NCBI RefSeq assembly: GCF_003386665.1
Contig: NZ_QTUB01000001.1
Coordinates: 2,294,001-2,358,000 of the forward strand
From: Xenorhabdus cabanillasii
GTDB taxonomy: Bacteria; Pseudomonadota; Gammaproteobacteria; Enterobacterales; Enterobacteriaceae
DNA: 64,000 nucleotides
Direction: 5' to 3'
The notes below the pieces were generated by a model. The model saw only the letters and a list, made by a program, of their open reading frames with translations. It made no database searches and was not told the DNA's origin. The translations under genes and the position numbers were made by a program. Position 1 is the stretch's first letter; each line of letters begins with the position of its first letter. Below are positions 25,872-36,035 of this stretch, piece by piece.

Positions 25872-27347
25872 TTAAACAACGTACAAATCAAGATATTCGT
25901 TTACGGGGATGTCTTTGATATCGTTAAGTTCAAGGGATACTGACAGTATTTTTTGTTGCTGTTTTGCGGAGAAGCGTCGAGCCAGATTGGTTCTGAATTT
26001 TTCCAGCAGAGCGGGGACACCATCGGCACGGCGCCGCCTGTGCCCGATTGGGAACTCTATTATGACTTCATCAAGCTGGCTGTCATTATTGAAGGAGATA
26101 GTCAGAGCATTGGCAATAGAGCGTTTTTCCGGATCATGATAATCTTTAGTGAAATCAGGATCTTCAACACAGACTATTTTTTCCCGTAGGGTATCAATAC
26201 GCGGATCTTTAGCGACATCATCTTCATAATCCGCAGCGGTGAGACGACCAAACAGCAATGGAATGGCAACCATATATTGAATGCAGTGATCTCTGTCAGC
26301 CGGGTTATGTAACGGGCCTTGTTTATCGATAATGCGGATGCAAGCCTGATGGGTACGGATAGTGATTTTGGCGATATCTTCGACATTTTTGCCAAGTCCT
26401 TTCAATTGATTATGCAGCTGCATGGCGGCTTCAACCGCAGTTTGTGCATGAAACTCAGCGGGGAAAGAAACCTTGAACAGTATGTTTTCCATCACATAGC
26501 TGCCATAGGGACGTTGAAATTGAAATGGTTCGCCGTTGAACAAGACATCATAAAATCCCCAGGTTTTAGCCGTTAGTACAGAGGGATAACCTATTTCACC
26601 TTTTTGTGCCATCAGGGCCAGACGCACAGCACGGGAAGTCGCATCTCCTGCTGCCCAGGATTTGCGGGAACCTGTATTGGGAGCATGACGATAAGTTCTT
26701 AAGGATTGACCGTCTACCCAAGCGAGTGAAACGGCACTTAATATCTGTTCGCGATCCAGTCCTAACATTTGAGCAACTACAGCTGTTGAAGCAATTTTGA
26801 CCAGAACGACATGATCCAGCCCGACTTTATTGAAAGCGTTCTCCAGTGCCAGACAACCCTGGATTTCGTATGCCTTAATCATGGCGGTAAATACATCCCA
26901 CATAGTAAGTGGTTGTTCCCCACGGGCTACAGCATTTCTTGACAGCCAGTCAGCGACAGCGAGTATTCCGCCGATATTGTCAGACGGATGTCCCCATTCA
27001 GCAGCCAGCCAGGTATCGTTGAAATCCAGCCAGCGGATAAGAGTACCTATATTGAACGCGGCCTGTACCGGATCAAGCTCGAACTGAGTACCCGGCACTC
27101 GTGCACCATTGGGGACAACTGTACCCGGCACAATCGGCCCCAATAATTTAGTACAGGCGGGATACTCCAATGCCTCTAATCCACAGCCTAATGCATCTAA
27201 AAATGTGTGTTGGGCTGTGACATAGCCAATAGGGGAAACGATGATGTAATCCATGACATAATCCACGATATCTACAATCACCTGATCATATTCGGGACGA
27301 TCATTAACAACGGGAGTTAGTGTAGAAGCAGGAATAGAGGTAGACAT
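25872..27347 (-). CDS. prpD: 2-methylcitrate dehydratase
   Basis: A 491-residue MmgE/PrpD family enzyme dehydrating 2-methylcitrate to 2-methyl-cis-aconitate. Conserved stretches include LDALGCGLEAL, FNIGTLIRWLDFNDTWLAAEWGHPSDNIGG, RKSWAAGDATSRAV and ADRDHCIQYMVAIPLLFG. ATG 27347 is used because AAAGGA precedes it; a TTG two codons earlier is the alternative. No acnD or prpF is present, so this is the PrpD-dependent form of the cycle, with an aconitase elsewhere needed for hydration. Confidence 0.95.
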   Translation of the reverse strand: MSTSIPASTLTPVVNDRPEYDQVIVDIVDYVMDYIIVSPIGYVTAQHTFLDALGCGLEALEYPACTKLLGPIVPGTVVPNGARVPGTQFELDPVQAAFNIGTLIRWLDFNDTWLAAEWGHPSDNIGGILAVADWLSRNAVARGEQPLTMWDVFTAMIKAYEIQGCLALENAFNKVGLDHVVLVKIASTAVVAQMLGLDREQILSAVSLAWVDGQSLRTYRHAPNTGSRKSWAAGDATSRAVRLALMAQKGEIGYPSVLTAKTWGFYDVLFNGEPFQFQRPYGSYVMENILFKVSFPAEFHAQTAVEAAMQLHNQLKGLGKNVEDIAKITIRTHQACIRIIDKQGPLHNPADRDHCIQYMVAIPLLFGRLTAADYEDDVAKDPRIDTLREKIVCVEDPDFTKDYHDPEKRSIANALTISFNNDSQLDEVIIEFPIGHRRRRADGVPALLEKFRTNLARRFSAKQQQKILSVSLELNDIKDIPVNEYLDLYVV

Positions 27348-27419
27348 AATCAATCCTTTTTGAAAAATTGCATGTAAGTTACGAATTAGTACTATTTAAA
27401 AGGCACTTATCAGTCAGTG

Positions 27420-28583
27420 TCAGCGCTGTTCAATTGGAACAAAGAGCAAATTTTCCGGGCCGGTATAATTGGCAGAAGGGCGAATAATTTTGTTATCAAC
27501 ACGCTGCTCAATAATGTGTGCAGCCCAACCGGAAGTACGGGCAATAACAAACAGTGGAGTAAACATAGCGGTGGGAACGCTCATCATGTGATATGACACG
27601 GCTGCAAACCAATCAAGGTTTGGGAACATTTTTTTCTTATTCCACATCACAGACTCAATTTTATCGGCAATATTAAACATTTGAAGTGTGCCTGTTTCTT
27701 TGGAAAGAGTCAGGGCTATATCTTTAATCACTTTATGGCGTGGATCAGAAACGGTATAAACCGGATGTCCAAAGCCAATGATCACTTCCTTTTTTTCTAA
27801 TCGCTTGAGAATATCGGCTTCCGCTTCATCTGGTGTGTCATAACGCTGCTGAATTTCGAATGAAACCTCATTGGCACCACCATGTTTCGGCCCTCGCAGG
27901 GCACCGATTCCTCCGATAATTGCGGAGTACATATCTGAAGCCGTACCGGCAATCACGCGGCTGGTAAAAGTAGAAGCATTGAATTCATGTTCTGCATACA
28001 GGATCAGAGAAGTGTGCATCGCCTTCTCCCAGGATGCTGGTGGTTTTTTGCCATGCAGAAGATGAAGGAAATGGCCGCCGATGGAATCATCATCAGTTTC
28101 AACATCAATACGACGTCCGTTATAACTATAGTGATACCAATAAAGCAGTATAGAGCTGAGGGAGGCAAGTAAACGGTCAGCAATATTACGGGCACCAGGG
28201 AGATTATGATCTTCTTTTTCCGGCAGAGTACAGCCAAGAACGGAGACACCAGTACGCATTACATCCATTGGATGGGCGACTGCGGGCAGGGCTTCCAGTA
28301 CCGCCTTAACACTGCCTGGCAGACCGCGCAATGCTTTCAGTTTGGTTTTGTAAGCTGCCAACTCCGCACGGGAAGGGAGTTTTTCATAGATTAACAGATA
28401 GGCAACTTCTTCAAATTCACAATGGGCTGCTAAATCGAAAATATCATAACCCCGGTAATGTAACTCCTTGCCATTTTTTCCAACAGTACAAAGTGTGGTA
28501 TTACCCGCAGTAATACCCGATAAAGCAACAGATTTTTTCGGTTTAAATGGTGTAGCTTCAATCGTTATATTTTGTTCATTCAT
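27420..28583 (-). CDS. prpC: 2-methylcitrate synthase
   Basis: A 387-residue citrate-synthase-fold enzyme condensing propionyl-CoA with oxaloacetate. Catalytic regions are visible: [28 protein letters not shown] and [16 protein letters not shown], with [17 protein letters not shown] residues near the end. The start ATG 28583 overlaps the prpB stop by a few bases with AGGTG upstream, so the two are probably translationally coupled. Confidence 0.95.
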   Translation of the reverse strand: MNEQNITIEATPFKPKKSVALSGITAGNTTLCTVGKNGKELHYRGYDIFDLAAHCEFEEVAYLLIYEKLPSRAELAAYKTKLKALRGLPGSVKAVLEALPAVAHPMDVMRTGVSVLGCTLPEKEDHNLPGARNIADRLLASLSSILLYWYHYSYNGRRIDVETDDDSIGGHFLHLLHGKKPPASWEKAMHTSLILYAEHEFNASTFTSRVIAGTASDMYSAIIGGIGALRGPKHGGANEVSFEIQQRYDTPDEAEADILKRLEKKEVIIGFGHPVYTVSDPRHKVIKDIALTLSKETGTLQMFNIADKIESVMWNKKKMFPNLDWFAAVSYHMMSVPTAMFTPLFVIARTSGWAAHIIEQRVDNKIIRPSANYTGPENLLFVPIEQR

Positions 28584-29481
28584 GTGTATCACCTCTGCTA
28601 TTTTTCTGGGAAAACAGGGCATCCAGTTTCTGTTCAAAATCGTAATAGTTGATACTTTCATACAGTTCATTACGGGTTTGCATCATACCGAGCACATTTT
28701 TTTGGGTGCCATCGCGACGGAGTGTGGTATAGACCTGTTCTGCGGCCTTATTCATGGCGCGAAAAGCTGACAGTGGATAGAGGGCGATAGAGACATCCAC
28801 GCTTCTTAACTCTTCGAGAGTAAAGAGCGGCGTGGCTCCGAATTCAGTGATATTTGCCAGTACTGGAACCTGAATTTTTGCAGCAAACGTTTTATACATT
28901 TGTAGCTCAGTGATTGCTTCCGGAAACAGCATATCAGCTCCTGCTTCAATATAGGCTTCGGCTCTATCAAGGGCAGCATTCAACCCTTCTACTGCCAGTG
29001 CATCGGTACGAGCCATAATCACAAAATGTTCGTCGTTACGGGCGTCAACGGCGGCTTTGATGCGGTCTACCATCTCATCTTTAGAGACAATCTCTTTGTT
29101 TGGCCGATGACCACAACGTTTTGCACCGACCTGATCCTCAATATGTAGTCCGGCAGCTCCTGCTTTAATAATAGACCGAACTGTACGGGCAACATTGAAT
29201 GCTGATGAACCAAAGCCGATATCTGCATCTACCAGCAGTGGTAAATCACATACATCGGTGATGCGCCGGGTATCGGTCAGCACATCATCCAGTGTTGAGA
29301 TGCCAAGATCCGGCAGACCTAATGAACCGGCTGATACGCCGCCACCGGAAAGGTAGATAGCTTTATAGCCTGCTCGTTTTGCCAGCAATGCATGGTTTGC
29401 ATTGCTGGTTCCTACCACCTGTAACGGAGATTCTTCTTTTATTGCCTGACGAAAAGTCAAACCAGCAGAATAAAATCCCAT
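28576..29481 (-). CDS. prpB: 2-methylisocitrate lyase
   Basis: A 301-residue isocitrate-lyase superfamily enzyme splitting 2-methylisocitrate into pyruvate and succinate. The catalytic KRCGH loop ([14 protein letters not shown]) and metal-binding DADIGFGSS are intact. ATG 29481 ([13 protein letters not shown]) with GGAG upstream is preferred to the ATG four codons earlier. First gene of the operon, downstream of a sigma-54 promoter. Confidence 0.95.
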   Translation of the reverse strand: MGFYSAGLTFRQAIKEESPLQVVGTSNANHALLAKRAGYKAIYLSGGGVSAGSLGLPDLGISTLDDVLTDTRRITDVCDLPLLVDADIGFGSSAFNVARTVRSIIKAGAAGLHIEDQVGAKRCGHRPNKEIVSKDEMVDRIKAAVDARNDEHFVIMARTDALAVEGLNAALDRAEAYIEAGADMLFPEAITELQMYKTFAAKIQVPVLANITEFGATPLFTLEELRSVDVSIALYPLSAFRAMNKAAEQVYTTLRRDGTQKNVLGMMQTRNELYESINYYDFEQKLDALFSQKNSRGDTHE

Positions 29482-29534
29482 GTATAACTCCATTATTATA
29501 AAAATGAAACTAATTTGTATTGAATTGTTAATAA

Positions 29535-29550
29535 AGCAAAGCTTATGCCA
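29535..29550 (-). promoter_or_regulatory. Sigma-54 promoter of prpBCDE
   Basis: The minus strand reads TGGCATAAGCTTTGCT. The GG (-24) and GC (-12) dinucleotides are separated by exactly 10 bases, matching the TGGCAY-N5-TTGCW consensus. It lies 54 bases before the prpB start and downstream of the PrpR dyad, as in enteric prp operons. Confidence 0.85.
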
Positions 29551-29713
29551 AAAAGTAAAAATGGGGAGGTTAATTGAGACGGATAATGAATGGATTTTTA
29601 TTTTATATTTATAATCAATATATTAATTGGTTGTCTTCTATATTGTGGTTTCTGAGTTTCCATGAGGTATAGTATATACTTGTTTTAAAATGAACCTGAT
29701 GATGTTTCAGTTT

Positions 29714-29738
29714 TGTTTCATTATGGGTAAATGAAACA
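29714..29738. promoter_or_regulatory. PrpR upstream activator dyad
   Basis: A perfect inverted repeat TGTTTCATT-N7-AATGAAACA centred 175-190 bases upstream of the sigma-54 promoter, in the prpR-prpB intergenic region. It closely resembles the PrpR enhancer described in Salmonella. A further half site (GATGTTTCAG) lies at 29701-29710. Confidence 0.8.
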
Positions 29739-29777
29739 TTGTAAAAGACAGGCAGAAAACGCAGAAAGGGGGGAGAT

Positions 29778-31445
29778 ATGATACCGATACAAACCGAAGA
29801 ACGTGATAGTAGTAAACCGGTTATCTGGACAGTTTCCGTCTCCCGCCTTTTTGATCTTTTCCGAGATATCACACCGGAGTTTAATCATCAGGCTGATATC
29901 ACACCAATCCATCTTGGTTTTGAACAAGCGGTGCAACATATTCGCAAGCGTCTGGAAAACGAACATTGTGACGCCGTGATTTGTGCAGGCTCTAATGGCT
30001 CATACCTGAAAAGCCGCTTATCAGTGCCGGTGATCATAGCCAAAGCCAGTGGGTTTGATTTTATGCAGGCACTGGCTCGTGCCCGACAAATTAGCTCCCG
30101 TATTGGGGTAATCACTTATCAGAGTACCTTGCCTGCCTTGGAGGAATTTCAGCAACGTTTTAATCTGCGTATTGAACAACGTAGCTATGCGACAGAAGAA
30201 GATGCCAGAGCACAGGTTAATGCCCTGAAAGCGATTGGAATTAAAGTAATTGTAGGTGCAGGATTGATCACCGATCTGGCTTATGAAGCTGAGCTGGTGG
30301 GCGTATTTGTCTATTCTGCCGCTTCTATCCGGCAGGCTTTTCATGATGCTTTAGATATGGCCAAAATGGCCAAACTTAATCAAGCCGTGATTTCACCTTA
30401 TCCTACTAAAGATAAACTGCGGATCAGACATACTATCAATGACATTCGGGGAAATTCCCCTGCAATAGAGCGTGTGCGCAGCACAATTATGCTATATGCC
30501 CGTTCAACGGCTACTGTATTGATTCAGGGAGAAAGTGGTACAGGTAAAGAGTTGGTTGCACAGGCTATTCATCATGAATATACCTTGCGTTATGGTCAGT
30601 TAAAGGGAAAGCATCCACGGCCATTTGTTGCCGTCAACTGTGGGGCAATTGCTGAGTCGTTATTAGAGGCTGAGTTGTTTGGCTACGAAGAAGGGGCATT
30701 TACCGGCTCCCGACGGGGTGGGCGTGCAGGATTATTTGAGATTGCGCACAGAGGAACCTTATTTCTGGACGAAATTGGTGAAATGCCATTGCCGTTACAA
30801 ACACGCTTATTAAGGGTATTGGAAGAGAAATCTGTCGTCAGAGTCGGAGGATATCGCCCAATTGCGGTTGATGTCCGCATCATTTGTGCAACTCACTGTG
30901 ATTTGGATCAATGGGTGCGTGAGGGGCGTTTCCGTGTCGATCTATTTTACCGTTTAAATGTATTGCGGATTAATCTTCCAGCATTACGGGAGCGGGAAAA
31001 CGATATAAATATGCTGGCGCTGGAATATTTACGGCGGGCATTTGCGACACTCAATTTACCTGTTTCTGCTTCAAGAGTACGCGAACTTTCCTGTTGCGAT
31101 AAGATATTGCAATCTTATCATTGGCCGGGAAATGTGAGGGAACTGCGTAACCTGATGGAGAGAATCGCTCTCTACATAAGTGCTAATCCTGAGCAGATAT
31201 TGACTCCTGCATTAATACTGTCACTTTCACCTGAACGTCAGATTGATACTGGTGCAACAAATGACAAGCTACGAACGCAGATAACCGCTTTCCCCTTTAA
31301 GGATATATTATTGTCAGAACGTGATATTTCAGTACATGACGTCGTGGCACGTTTTTCAGGCAACCGTCAGGCAGCCGCAGAACATTTGGGGATTAGCCGT
31401 ACAACATTATGGCGGAGACTGAAGCAGGAGCAGGGAAAAAATTAA
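29778..31445 (+). CDS. prpR: Propionate catabolism sigma-54 activator
   Basis: A 555-residue enhancer-binding protein divergent from prpBCDE. Residues 1-200 form the PrpR_N domain that senses 2-methylcitrate ([17 protein letters not shown]). The AAA+ domain has Walker A GESGTGKE and the sigma-54 contact loop [12 protein letters not shown]. The C-terminal Fis-type helix-turn-helix is [22 protein letters not shown]. Its start is very close to the enhancer dyad, so it may also repress itself. Confidence 0.95.
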   Translation: MIPIQTEERDSSKPVIWTVSVSRLFDLFRDITPEFNHQADITPIHLGFEQAVQHIRKRLENEHCDAVICAGSNGSYLKSRLSVPVIIAKASGFDFMQALARARQISSRIGVITYQSTLPALEEFQQRFNLRIEQRSYATEEDARAQVNALKAIGIKVIVGAGLITDLAYEAELVGVFVYSAASIRQAFHDALDMAKMAKLNQAVISPYPTKDKLRIRHTINDIRGNSPAIERVRSTIMLYARSTATVLIQGESGTGKELVAQAIHHEYTLRYGQLKGKHPRPFVAVNCGAIAESLLEAELFGYEEGAFTGSRRGGRAGLFEIAHRGTLFLDEIGEMPLPLQTRLLRVLEEKSVVRVGGYRPIAVDVRIICATHCDLDQWVREGRFRVDLFYRLNVLRINLPALRERENDINMLALEYLRRAFATLNLPVSASRVRELSCCDKILQSYHWPGNVRELRNLMERIALYISANPEQILTPALILSLSPERQIDTGATNDKLRTQITAFPFKDILLSERDISVHDVVARFSGNRQAAAEHLGISRTTLWRRLKQEQGKN

Positions 31446-31554
31446 CTGGAAAGATCCTCATCTTTCTATTAATTACGTATTTTACCTGTTAATTTACGGC
31501 TAGAAAAATGACTGTAAATTGAAATTCCCATTGGGGTAGGGGAATAATATTCTG

Positions 31555-31896
31555 TTAAAGTTCCACACAGCTTTGCGGTATCCAGCCTGTTTCACCACAT
31601 CTTTTATGTGCCAGAAACCAACCGTTTAATAACTTTTCTAAATATAGACATTCACCGATTTTTACAGTCAATTCGTGAGCGATGTAGTTTTCTGTACAGA
31701 TCGCTTGATTGGCCTGAATGAAACAAAGGATTTGTTGTGGAACCCAACCACTTATTTCTGATGTATCTGTTACCCAAACCCAGTAGGGGTACTCTATATC
31801 ACTGTGACTGATTACAACAACATCGCCAGCTTGTAAGCGAATTGGATTTGGATAAGCGCTGACATAATCTTTGATCACGATACCTTTACCAAACAT
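31555..31896 (-). CDS. Small protein with two tandem SH3-like domains
   Basis: A 113-residue protein made almost wholly of two SH3-type barrels, about residues 2-56 (IVIKDYVSAYPNPIRLQAGD ... VWVTDTSEISGWVPQQIL) and 60-113 (ICTENYIAHELTVKIGECLY ... HKRCGETGWIPQSCVEL). Each ends in the G-W-(V/I)-P signature of the SH3 distal loop. No signal peptide or enzyme domain. Eukaryote-like SH3 domains without a partner domain are uncommon in bacteria; it may be an immunity protein or an adaptor. Function not recognised. Confidence 0.6.
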   Translation of the reverse strand: MFGKGIVIKDYVSAYPNPIRLQAGDVVVISHSDIEYPYWVWVTDTSEISGWVPQQILCFIQANQAICTENYIAHELTVKIGECLYLEKLLNGWFLAHKRCGETGWIPQSCVEL

Positions 31897-32450
31897 ATTT
31901 TCTCCAGAATTAGCTTAATTTAGCTGGTGGAATGATAATAAGTAATTATACATCGAATAGAATTGTATATCTATGTAACTTTGAAGGTCATATTTTAAAA
32001 AGAAACTGGTAAGATAAAAATTATTCTGTTTTATTTTTCAATAAAATCATCAATAATGTTATGTTATTATTTTTTATGATGAATTTATTTTTAGTTATTG
32101 TTTTTAAATCTGGAAAGTCAATATGTTAATGATGACAATTAATTAAAGATTTATGGCCATGATTATTTTGAAATGTTTTGGTAAATAATCATCATTATAA
32201 CATGACAAGTAAATTATTATGTTTGGCAGTTAACCTGGATATTATTGGTAATTAATCTACATAAAATACAATTTAATGTTTCTTTATTGTGATAAAAAAT
32301 TTTTTTATAAGGATACTTTTTGAGACTTGGCTTTTATATTATTTTGTTATGATATGTTCTGTAAGAAGCTTATAAATAAAACGCAGACCCGGTGCTATGC
32401 TGGTCGCGTAGCAAAACATACTAATACCATAAACAAATGAGGGTACTATA
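31897..32450. other. AT-rich intergenic region upstream of the pixA-like gene
   Basis: 554 bases, divergent between the SH3 gene and the pixA-like gene. No gene seen. A weak promoter-like TTGGCT (32327) with TATGAT (32348) at 15-base spacing lies about 100 bases before the pixA-like start; GAGGG serves as its ribosome site. Confidence 0.4.
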
Positions 32451-33095
32451 ATGTCTAAAATGATTGACGTATTAATGGGTGTAAGAACCGAAGATATTAT
32501 GAATGATTTTGGTAAACTTAGCAAAGATATTAATAGTCCAGTTTCAATGTGGTCTGCGGAAGTTTTTAGAAAATATGTTACCTACATCCATGAAGATGAA
32601 ACAGTAACCTCTGTTGATTGCTCAGGTAATTTAATGGTTAAATGCGATGTGGGAGATGTAATTCGCATGAGTTTAGTAACATTAAATAATAATCCTGACT
32701 ATTCTGTTGCGATGATGAAAATGGATTCAATGATGAAAATGGACTCTATGATGAAAATGGATTCTATGATGGAAATGGACCCGATGATGAAAATGGATCC
32801 GATGATGAAAATGGATCCGATGATGAAAGTCATGCAGGATGACATGGTTCATATGCTGGAGCCACACAAAATAGTTGTCAGCACAAAATACATGCCAGTT
32901 GTTGACGTAAGAAATCCAATGGATGTGGATATGCAAAAAGTGAGAAGTTGCTATTTGATGACCAAAGTCAATATGATGCCTCCTATGGGCACTATGCGCG
33001 TAATGTATTATGAGTGTATTTTGGGAGTATATAAAGAAGGTATGTTGCAGGGTTACATTGCCGCAGAGCCTGGCCTTGTTCTGGATAACAGATAA
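32451..33095 (+). CDS. PixA/AidA family methionine-rich inclusion body protein
   Basis: A 214-residue protein with the PixA/AidA fold signature: start MSKMIDVLMGVRTEDIM, core GNLMVKCDVGDVIRMSLVTLNNNPDYSVAM, and C-terminal MRVMYYECILGVYKEGMLQGYIAAEPGL. X. nematophila PixA forms cytoplasmic crystalline inclusions in phase-one cells. About 18% of residues here are methionine. Unlike the typical family member, a block of six MMKMD(S/P)-type hexapeptides (32712-32819) sits in the middle of the domain. No signal peptide. A three-hairpin terminator array follows. Naming to the family is confident; inclusion formation by this variant is inferred. Confidence 0.78.
   Translation: MSKMIDVLMGVRTEDIMNDFGKLSKDINSPVSMWSAEVFRKYVTYIHEDETVTSVDCSGNLMVKCDVGDVIRMSLVTLNNNPDYSVAMMKMDSMMKMDSMMKMDSMMEMDPMMKMDPMMKMDPMMKVMQDDMVHMLEPHKIVVSTKYMPVVDVRNPMDVDMQKVRSCYLMTKVNMMPPMGTMRVMYYECILGVYKEGMLQGYIAAEPGLVLDNR
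32712..32828 (+). repeat. Six-and-a-half 18-bp repeats coding Met-Met-Lys-Met-Asp-(Ser/Pro)
   Basis: The unit ATGATGAAAATGGAT(T/C)C(N) occurs six times in frame from 32712 and is followed by a partial ATGATGAAA. One unit has GAA for AAA. The tract can vary in length by whole hexapeptides. Confidence 0.95.
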
Positions 33096-33138
33096 TTTTT
33101 ATCAGACAAAAAGAACTGAATTAAATTTAAACTTCTAT

Positions 33139-33215
33139 AGGTCGCGCAGATACGCGACCTTTTTTATGTGCGCCGGGCCCGGCGCACATAAAAAAGGGGA
33201 AATAATTTCCCCTTT
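33139..33215. terminator. Array of three adjacent perfect hairpins after the pixA-like gene
   Basis: Hairpin 1: AGGTCGCG (33139-33146) with CGCGACCT (33153-33160), followed by T6. Hairpin 2: a perfect 36-bp palindrome at 33160-33195 with a GC core and T6/A6 ends. Hairpin 3: a perfect 23-bp dyad at 33193-33215 (AAAGGGGAAAT and its complement). Hairpin 1 terminates rightward transcription; hairpin 2 can terminate in both directions. Confidence 0.9.
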
Positions 33216-33337
33216 GGCTATTTTGGAATTTGATGGTGTCTCTAATTTATTGATATTTTGGTCAACTGCCGATAACAGTACGCTGAGCGCTGACAATCAT
33301 TATATTTTCCATGCTAAGACCTTAATTCTTATCATTG

Positions 33338-34660
33338 TTAAAATAGAATGAGGCCGATAACAAATATCAGACCGGAGAAAAAGAGTGCTGTGATGCAGTA
33401 ACCCATAATGTCGCGTATACCGAGTCCTGCGATAGCCAGTGCCGGTAATGCCCAGAACGGTTGCGCCATGTTCATCCACTGCTCACCATAGGCAATAGCC
33501 ATAACTGATTTACCTAAATCTGCGCCCAATGCTTCAGCGGCAGGTATGACAAATGGTCCCTGAATAACCCAGTGACCACCACCAGATGGCACCGCAAGGT
33601 TAATCAATGCGGAACTGAAGAAGGTCATGATTGGGAAAGTGTCTTTGTTAGCGACGTTGATAAAGAATTCAGTGATAAGCCCGCCCAGCCCTGAGCCTTC
33701 CATCATCAGTTGAATTCCTGCATAGAAGGGAAACTGCACCAGAATACCCGCAGTACTTTTCGCCGCCGCCCCCACTGCACGCATATATGCCATCGGGGTT
33801 TTATGCAGTAATAAACCAGCCAGCAGGAAAATCATGTTGACGGTGTTAATGGTGATGTTGAATCCGTTTCTGGCGAAGTATATACCGAGATAAGTGAAGC
33901 CTAATATTCCGACGATCCACGCGATAATACGGCTTTCTTCCATGCGTTCAGATAATGGGGCGTCTTTCGGCAGTTTTTTCTGGAAATCCGGCTCTTCTTC
34001 CAGCAAAGCCGGAGCGATCATCACAATATCCTCTTTTTTCGGCATCATCATACGGGTGACAAACGGCATGGCGGCGATAAGGCTGAGAGTAATAAAGATG
34101 TTGTAACTGGTAAAGATGGTCTGGCTGACTGGGATCAGACCTGAGATATGCTCAACCGGATTGCCAGGCGTTGCTGCCAACAGCGGCATTGAGCCGGAAA
34201 AACCACCACCCCACGTCAGGAAACCGATGTAGGCACAGGCGATCAGAAGTGGATAGTCAGAACCGGGAACCCGACGGGCGACCTCACGGGCAAACATAGC
34301 TCCTACAACCAACCCGAAGCCCCAGTTAATGACACAAGCCACGGAACCGAAGAAGGTCACTAGCATCACACCCTGTGTGGGTGTTTTTGCCAGTGAAGCC
34401 GTTAGCCTCAGAATACGTTTAACAGGGCCAGAACTTGCCAGCGCGTGACCGGTGACGATAATCAGCGCCATCTGCATCCCGAAAGCAAGCAGGTTCCAGA
34501 AACCGTCCCCCCACATTTTGACCAAATCCATTGATGTGCCAGGTGTCAACGACAGCGCGATTATAAAAGTGAGCATGGTGAGCAGCATTGCAAAGATCAA
34601 CGGATCTGGCAGATAGCGGCTCACAACCCGTGTCATTACACGGGAAATGCGTCCGATCAT
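33338..34660 (-). CDS. atoE: Short-chain fatty acid transporter AtoE
   Basis: A 440-residue AtoE-family inner membrane permease for acetoacetate and short-chain fatty acids, with about 11-12 hydrophobic segments and the conserved NWGFGLVVGAMFAREVARR and NLAVPSGGGHWVIQGPFV stretches. Its ATG overlaps the atoA stop (ATGA), giving coupled translation. Last gene of the unit; no thiolase gene atoB follows, unlike E. coli atoDAEB. Confidence 0.93.
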   Translation of the reverse strand: MIGRISRVMTRVVSRYLPDPLIFAMLLTMLTFIIALSLTPGTSMDLVKMWGDGFWNLLAFGMQMALIIVTGHALASSGPVKRILRLTASLAKTPTQGVMLVTFFGSVACVINWGFGLVVGAMFAREVARRVPGSDYPLLIACAYIGFLTWGGGFSGSMPLLAATPGNPVEHISGLIPVSQTIFTSYNIFITLSLIAAMPFVTRMMMPKKEDIVMIAPALLEEEPDFQKKLPKDAPLSERMEESRIIAWIVGILGFTYLGIYFARNGFNITINTVNMIFLLAGLLLHKTPMAYMRAVGAAAKSTAGILVQFPFYAGIQLMMEGSGLGGLITEFFINVANKDTFPIMTFFSSALINLAVPSGGGHWVIQGPFVIPAAEALGADLGKSVMAIAYGEQWMNMAQPFWALPALAIAGLGIRDIMGYCITALFFSGLIFVIGLILF

Positions 34661-35331
34661 ACGCTATCCTTAGTATTCTCAGTCACATCAATAGGCATCA
34701 CTTTTACGTGCGGAGAGACGATAAATTTGGCTTCGGTTTTCGCCTTGATGGTGCCAATGTCCACACCCGGTGCGTATTCAAACAGTACCATCTGACCGTT
34801 TTCGAAACGGAATACCGCAAGTTCAGTAACCAGCGTATCCACTACATTCACTGCTGTCAGTGGCATGGTGCATTTACGTAGAATTTTGGCTGAGCCATCT
34901 TTTGCACAATGTTCCATTGCAATGATCACTTTACGGGCGCCGGTCACCAGATCCATTGCACCGCCCATGCCTAACACTATCTTGCCCGGTATCATCCAGT
35001 TAGCAAGATTGGCATTCTGGTCTACCTGCAACCCGCCCAGCACACTAGCATCAATATGACCACCCCGGATCAGAGCAAAGGAGAACGCACTGTCAAACAT
35101 AGATGCGCCCGGTAGTACACCACAAAGTTGCCCCCCTGCGTTCACCAGATCTTTATCCGGCTGCGTGACAGGCCCCATACCGAGAAAGCCGTTTTCAGAC
35201 TGTAGGGTGATATGTATCCCTTCAGGTAGGTAGTTCACAACCTGAGTCGGCAGGCCGATACCAAGGTTAACGACATCTCCATCATTCAATTCAAGGGCTA
35301 TGCGGCGGGCGATAAGTTCTTTAGCGTTCAT
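34657..35331 (-). CDS. atoA: Acetyl-CoA:acetoacetyl-CoA transferase, beta subunit
   Basis: A 224-residue CoA-transferase subunit B. The start NAKELIARRIALELNDGDVVNLGIGLPT and the SENGFLGMGP motif carrying the catalytic glutamate are intact, and GGHIDASVLGG follows. It pairs with AtoD, encoded 12 bases upstream. Confidence 0.94.
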   Translation of the reverse strand: MNAKELIARRIALELNDGDVVNLGIGLPTQVVNYLPEGIHITLQSENGFLGMGPVTQPDKDLVNAGGQLCGVLPGASMFDSAFSFALIRGGHIDASVLGGLQVDQNANLANWMIPGKIVLGMGGAMDLVTGARKVIIAMEHCAKDGSAKILRKCTMPLTAVNVVDTLVTELAVFRFENGQMVLFEYAPGVDIGTIKAKTEAKFIVSPHVKVMPIDVTENTKDSV

Positions 35332-35343
35332 AGCACTTTCTCC

Positions 35344-35994
35344 TTACTGGACAATGATATGGTCGATGATGGCACCCGGTGTGACAATGCAGTCAGGATC
35401 GAGAGAGCCAACCGGTACGATTTCATCCGGTTCAGCGAGTGTGATATCTGCGGCCAGTGCAATAAGCGGGTTAAAGTTACGTGCGCTGAGGTGATAGGTC
35501 AGGTTGCCGAAAGTATCCGCTTTATGTGCCTGAATCAGTGCCAGATCGGCATATAGTGGCAGTTCAAGAAGGTATGCCCGGCCATTGATGACTTTTTTCT
35601 CTTTGCCTTCTTCCACCATGGTGCCCACACCAGTTGGGGTCAGAAAACCACCCAAACCAGCACCGGCGCAGCGGATCCGCTCTGCCAGCGTACCTTGTGG
35701 CACCAGTTGTACTTCCATTTCACCGGAGAACATGCGGCGGCCAGTTTCCGGATTAGTACCGATATGGGATGCAATCACTTTTTTTACCCGGCCGTTAACA
35801 ATCAATGGCCCCAGACCGATATCAACGCAGGCAGTATCATTGGTAATGAGGGTTAGATCTTTTACACCGGTTTCTAATAGTGCTGTAATTAAACGTAGTG
35901 GAGTACCCACCCCAATAAATCCACCCACCATAATGGTTATTCCATCGCAGAAAAATTCCTTTGCTTTCTCAATCGTTATTTGTTTATTTTTCAT
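35344..35994 (-). CDS. atoD: Acetyl-CoA:acetoacetyl-CoA transferase, alpha subunit
   Basis: A 216-residue CoA-transferase subunit A with the glycine-rich [15 protein letters not shown] loop and [14 protein letters not shown]. First gene of atoDAE. Upstream lie a sigma-54-like sequence and then the last codons of an AtoC-like regulator. Confidence 0.94.
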   Translation of the reverse strand: MKNKQITIEKAKEFFCDGITIMVGGFIGVGTPLRLITALLETGVKDLTLITNDTACVDIGLGPLIVNGRVKKVIASHIGTNPETGRRMFSGEMEVQLVPQGTLAERIRCAGAGLGGFLTPTGVGTMVEEGKEKKVINGRAYLLELPLYADLALIQAHKADTFGNLTYHLSARNFNPLIALAADITLAEPDEIVPVGSLDPDCIVTPGAIIDHIIVQ

Positions 35995-36035
35995 GTTTAT
36001 TTCCTTAATAAGAAAAACATCTTAAACAGTAAAAT

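Noticed and set aside
32727..32936. A histidine-rich antisense open frame (HHRIHFHH repeats).
   Set aside because: Antisense of the ATGATGAAAATGGAT repeats in the pixA-like gene; no start context or homology.
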